Assembly: GCA_021789565.1 (NCBI GenBank)
Contig: JAJYJL010000328.1
Location: forward strand, 1 to 7,790
Source of the DNA: Acidobacteriota bacterium
GTDB lineage: Bacteria > Acidobacteriota > Terriglobia > UBA7540
Direction of reading: 5' to 3'
DNA length: 7,790 nucleotides
Each line of letters opens with the position of its first letter. Position 1 is the stretch's first letter. Below, piece by piece: positions 7,502 through 7,790 of the stretch. The notes beneath the pieces are model-generated. The model made no database searches, was not told where the DNA came from, and saw nothing but the letters and a program-made list of their open reading frames with translations. A program made the translations under genes and the position numbers.

Positions 7502-7518
7502 GGTGCCATCGAACCGTG

Positions 7519-7547
7519 TTGATGACGCCAAGACCGTCAATTAGACT
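7519..7547 (+). promoter_or_regulatory. Promoter candidate for the cyclase-family gene
   Basis: TTGATG (7519-7524) and TAGACT (7542-7547) are separated by exactly 17 bases; each matches the sigma-70 consensus at four of six positions. Transcription would start near 7554, about 70 bases before the ATG at 7625. This suggests the cyclase gene has its own promoter and is not simply read through from the Rieske gene. Confidence 0.35.
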
Positions 7548-7624
7548 CCCTGCGTGCGCATGATGGGCAAAGAATGACACGATCTGGGTCTGCCCCGTGC
7601 TGGTACGAGGTTCGTGAAGGCAAG

Positions 7625-7790
7625 ATGAAAGTTGTTGACCTGACCTATACCTTGGATGCAGCCTCACCCTACTGGCCGGAAGGGGCACCGGGATGTCCGT
7701 TCCATACCAGCGTTGTTACTACTTACCAGAAGGACGGAAACTTCTCCCGACAGCTCAGCATGCCGGAGCATTTCGGTACACACCTGGATG
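7625..7790 (+). CDS. Cyclase / kynurenine-formamidase-family hydrolase, N-terminal fragment (3' end outside window)
   Basis: The 55 codons present begin MKVVDLTYTLDAASPYWPEG and reach MPEHFGTHLD at the window edge. This is the usual opening of the metal-dependent 'cyclase family' (COG1878, KynB-like): a VDLT strand, an SPYWP loop and the H-x-G-T-H-x-D motif, whose His and Asp residues bind the active-site metal. Members hydrolyse amides or lactones, for example N-formylkynurenine or isatin, but the substrate cannot be told from this part. GAAGG four bases before the ATG at 7625 supports this start; an in-frame ATG at 7574 would add 17 residues that look unlike the family. The gene continues beyond the window. 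Confidence 0.85.
   Translation, partial: MKVVDLTYTLDAASPYWPEGAPGCPFHTSVVTTYQKDGNFSRQLSMPEHFGTHLD

Noticed and set aside
7440..7688. Minus-strand frame of 82 codons in the Rieske-cyclase gap
   Set aside because: It overlaps the well-supported start of the cyclase gene and has no recognisable domain.

Overview
The window looks like ordinary chromosomal DNA of a moderately GC-rich, free-living bacterium. I favour an Acidobacteriota-like soil lineage, from the wording of the NadA C-terminus, the short ThiC form and the large bacterial membrane glycosyltransferase/TPR protein. This is an impression of family resemblance only and was not tested by any search. No rRNA, tRNA, CRISPR array, insertion sequence, phage gene or attachment site was found. 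No gap between genes exceeds 300 bases.

Layout. (1) Bases 1-2231, plus strand, cofactor biosynthesis: the 3' end of nadA (quinolinate synthase, NAD pathway), a DUF2203-family protein, then thiC (HMP-phosphate synthase, thiamin pathway), which has a good ribosome-binding site. The three run in one direction with short gaps and may be co-transcribed. (2) Bases 2317-3971, minus strand, membrane lipids: an SAM-dependent methyltransferase of the KsgA/phospholipid N-methyltransferase-like type, followed 38 bases later by uppP (undecaprenyl-diphosphatase). thiC and uppP converge on an 85-base spacer holding a GC-rich hairpin. (3) Bases 3972-4260: divergent intergenic region with a plus-strand promoter candidate (perfect TATAAT), a minus-strand -10 candidate, a 6-2-6 inverted repeat beside the minus-strand gene start, and an antisense reading frame with a beta-strand-like ending. 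(4) Bases 4261-6837, plus strand: a UbiE-like class I methyltransferase, then a multi-spanning GT-C glycosyltransferase with C-terminal TPRs that resembles the eukaryotic TMTC O-mannosyltransferases. (5) Bases 6838-7790, plus strand: a doubtful Cys-rich small ORF, a stand-alone Rieske [2Fe-2S] ferredoxin, and the start of a cyclase/kynurenine-formamidase-family metal hydrolase cut by the window end.

How the genes fit together: nadA and thiC both encode [4Fe-4S] enzymes of cofactor synthesis. The minus-strand pair may act on membrane lipids (head-group methylation and undecaprenyl phosphate recycling), and the GT-C protein would use a lipid-linked sugar at the same membrane, but no functional link is shown by the sequence. 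I found no clearly new multi-gene system. The most interesting items are the bacterial TMTC-like protein, the methyltransferase-uppP pair with its palindrome, the unusual basic tail of that methyltransferase, and the Cys-rich small ORF before the Rieske gene.
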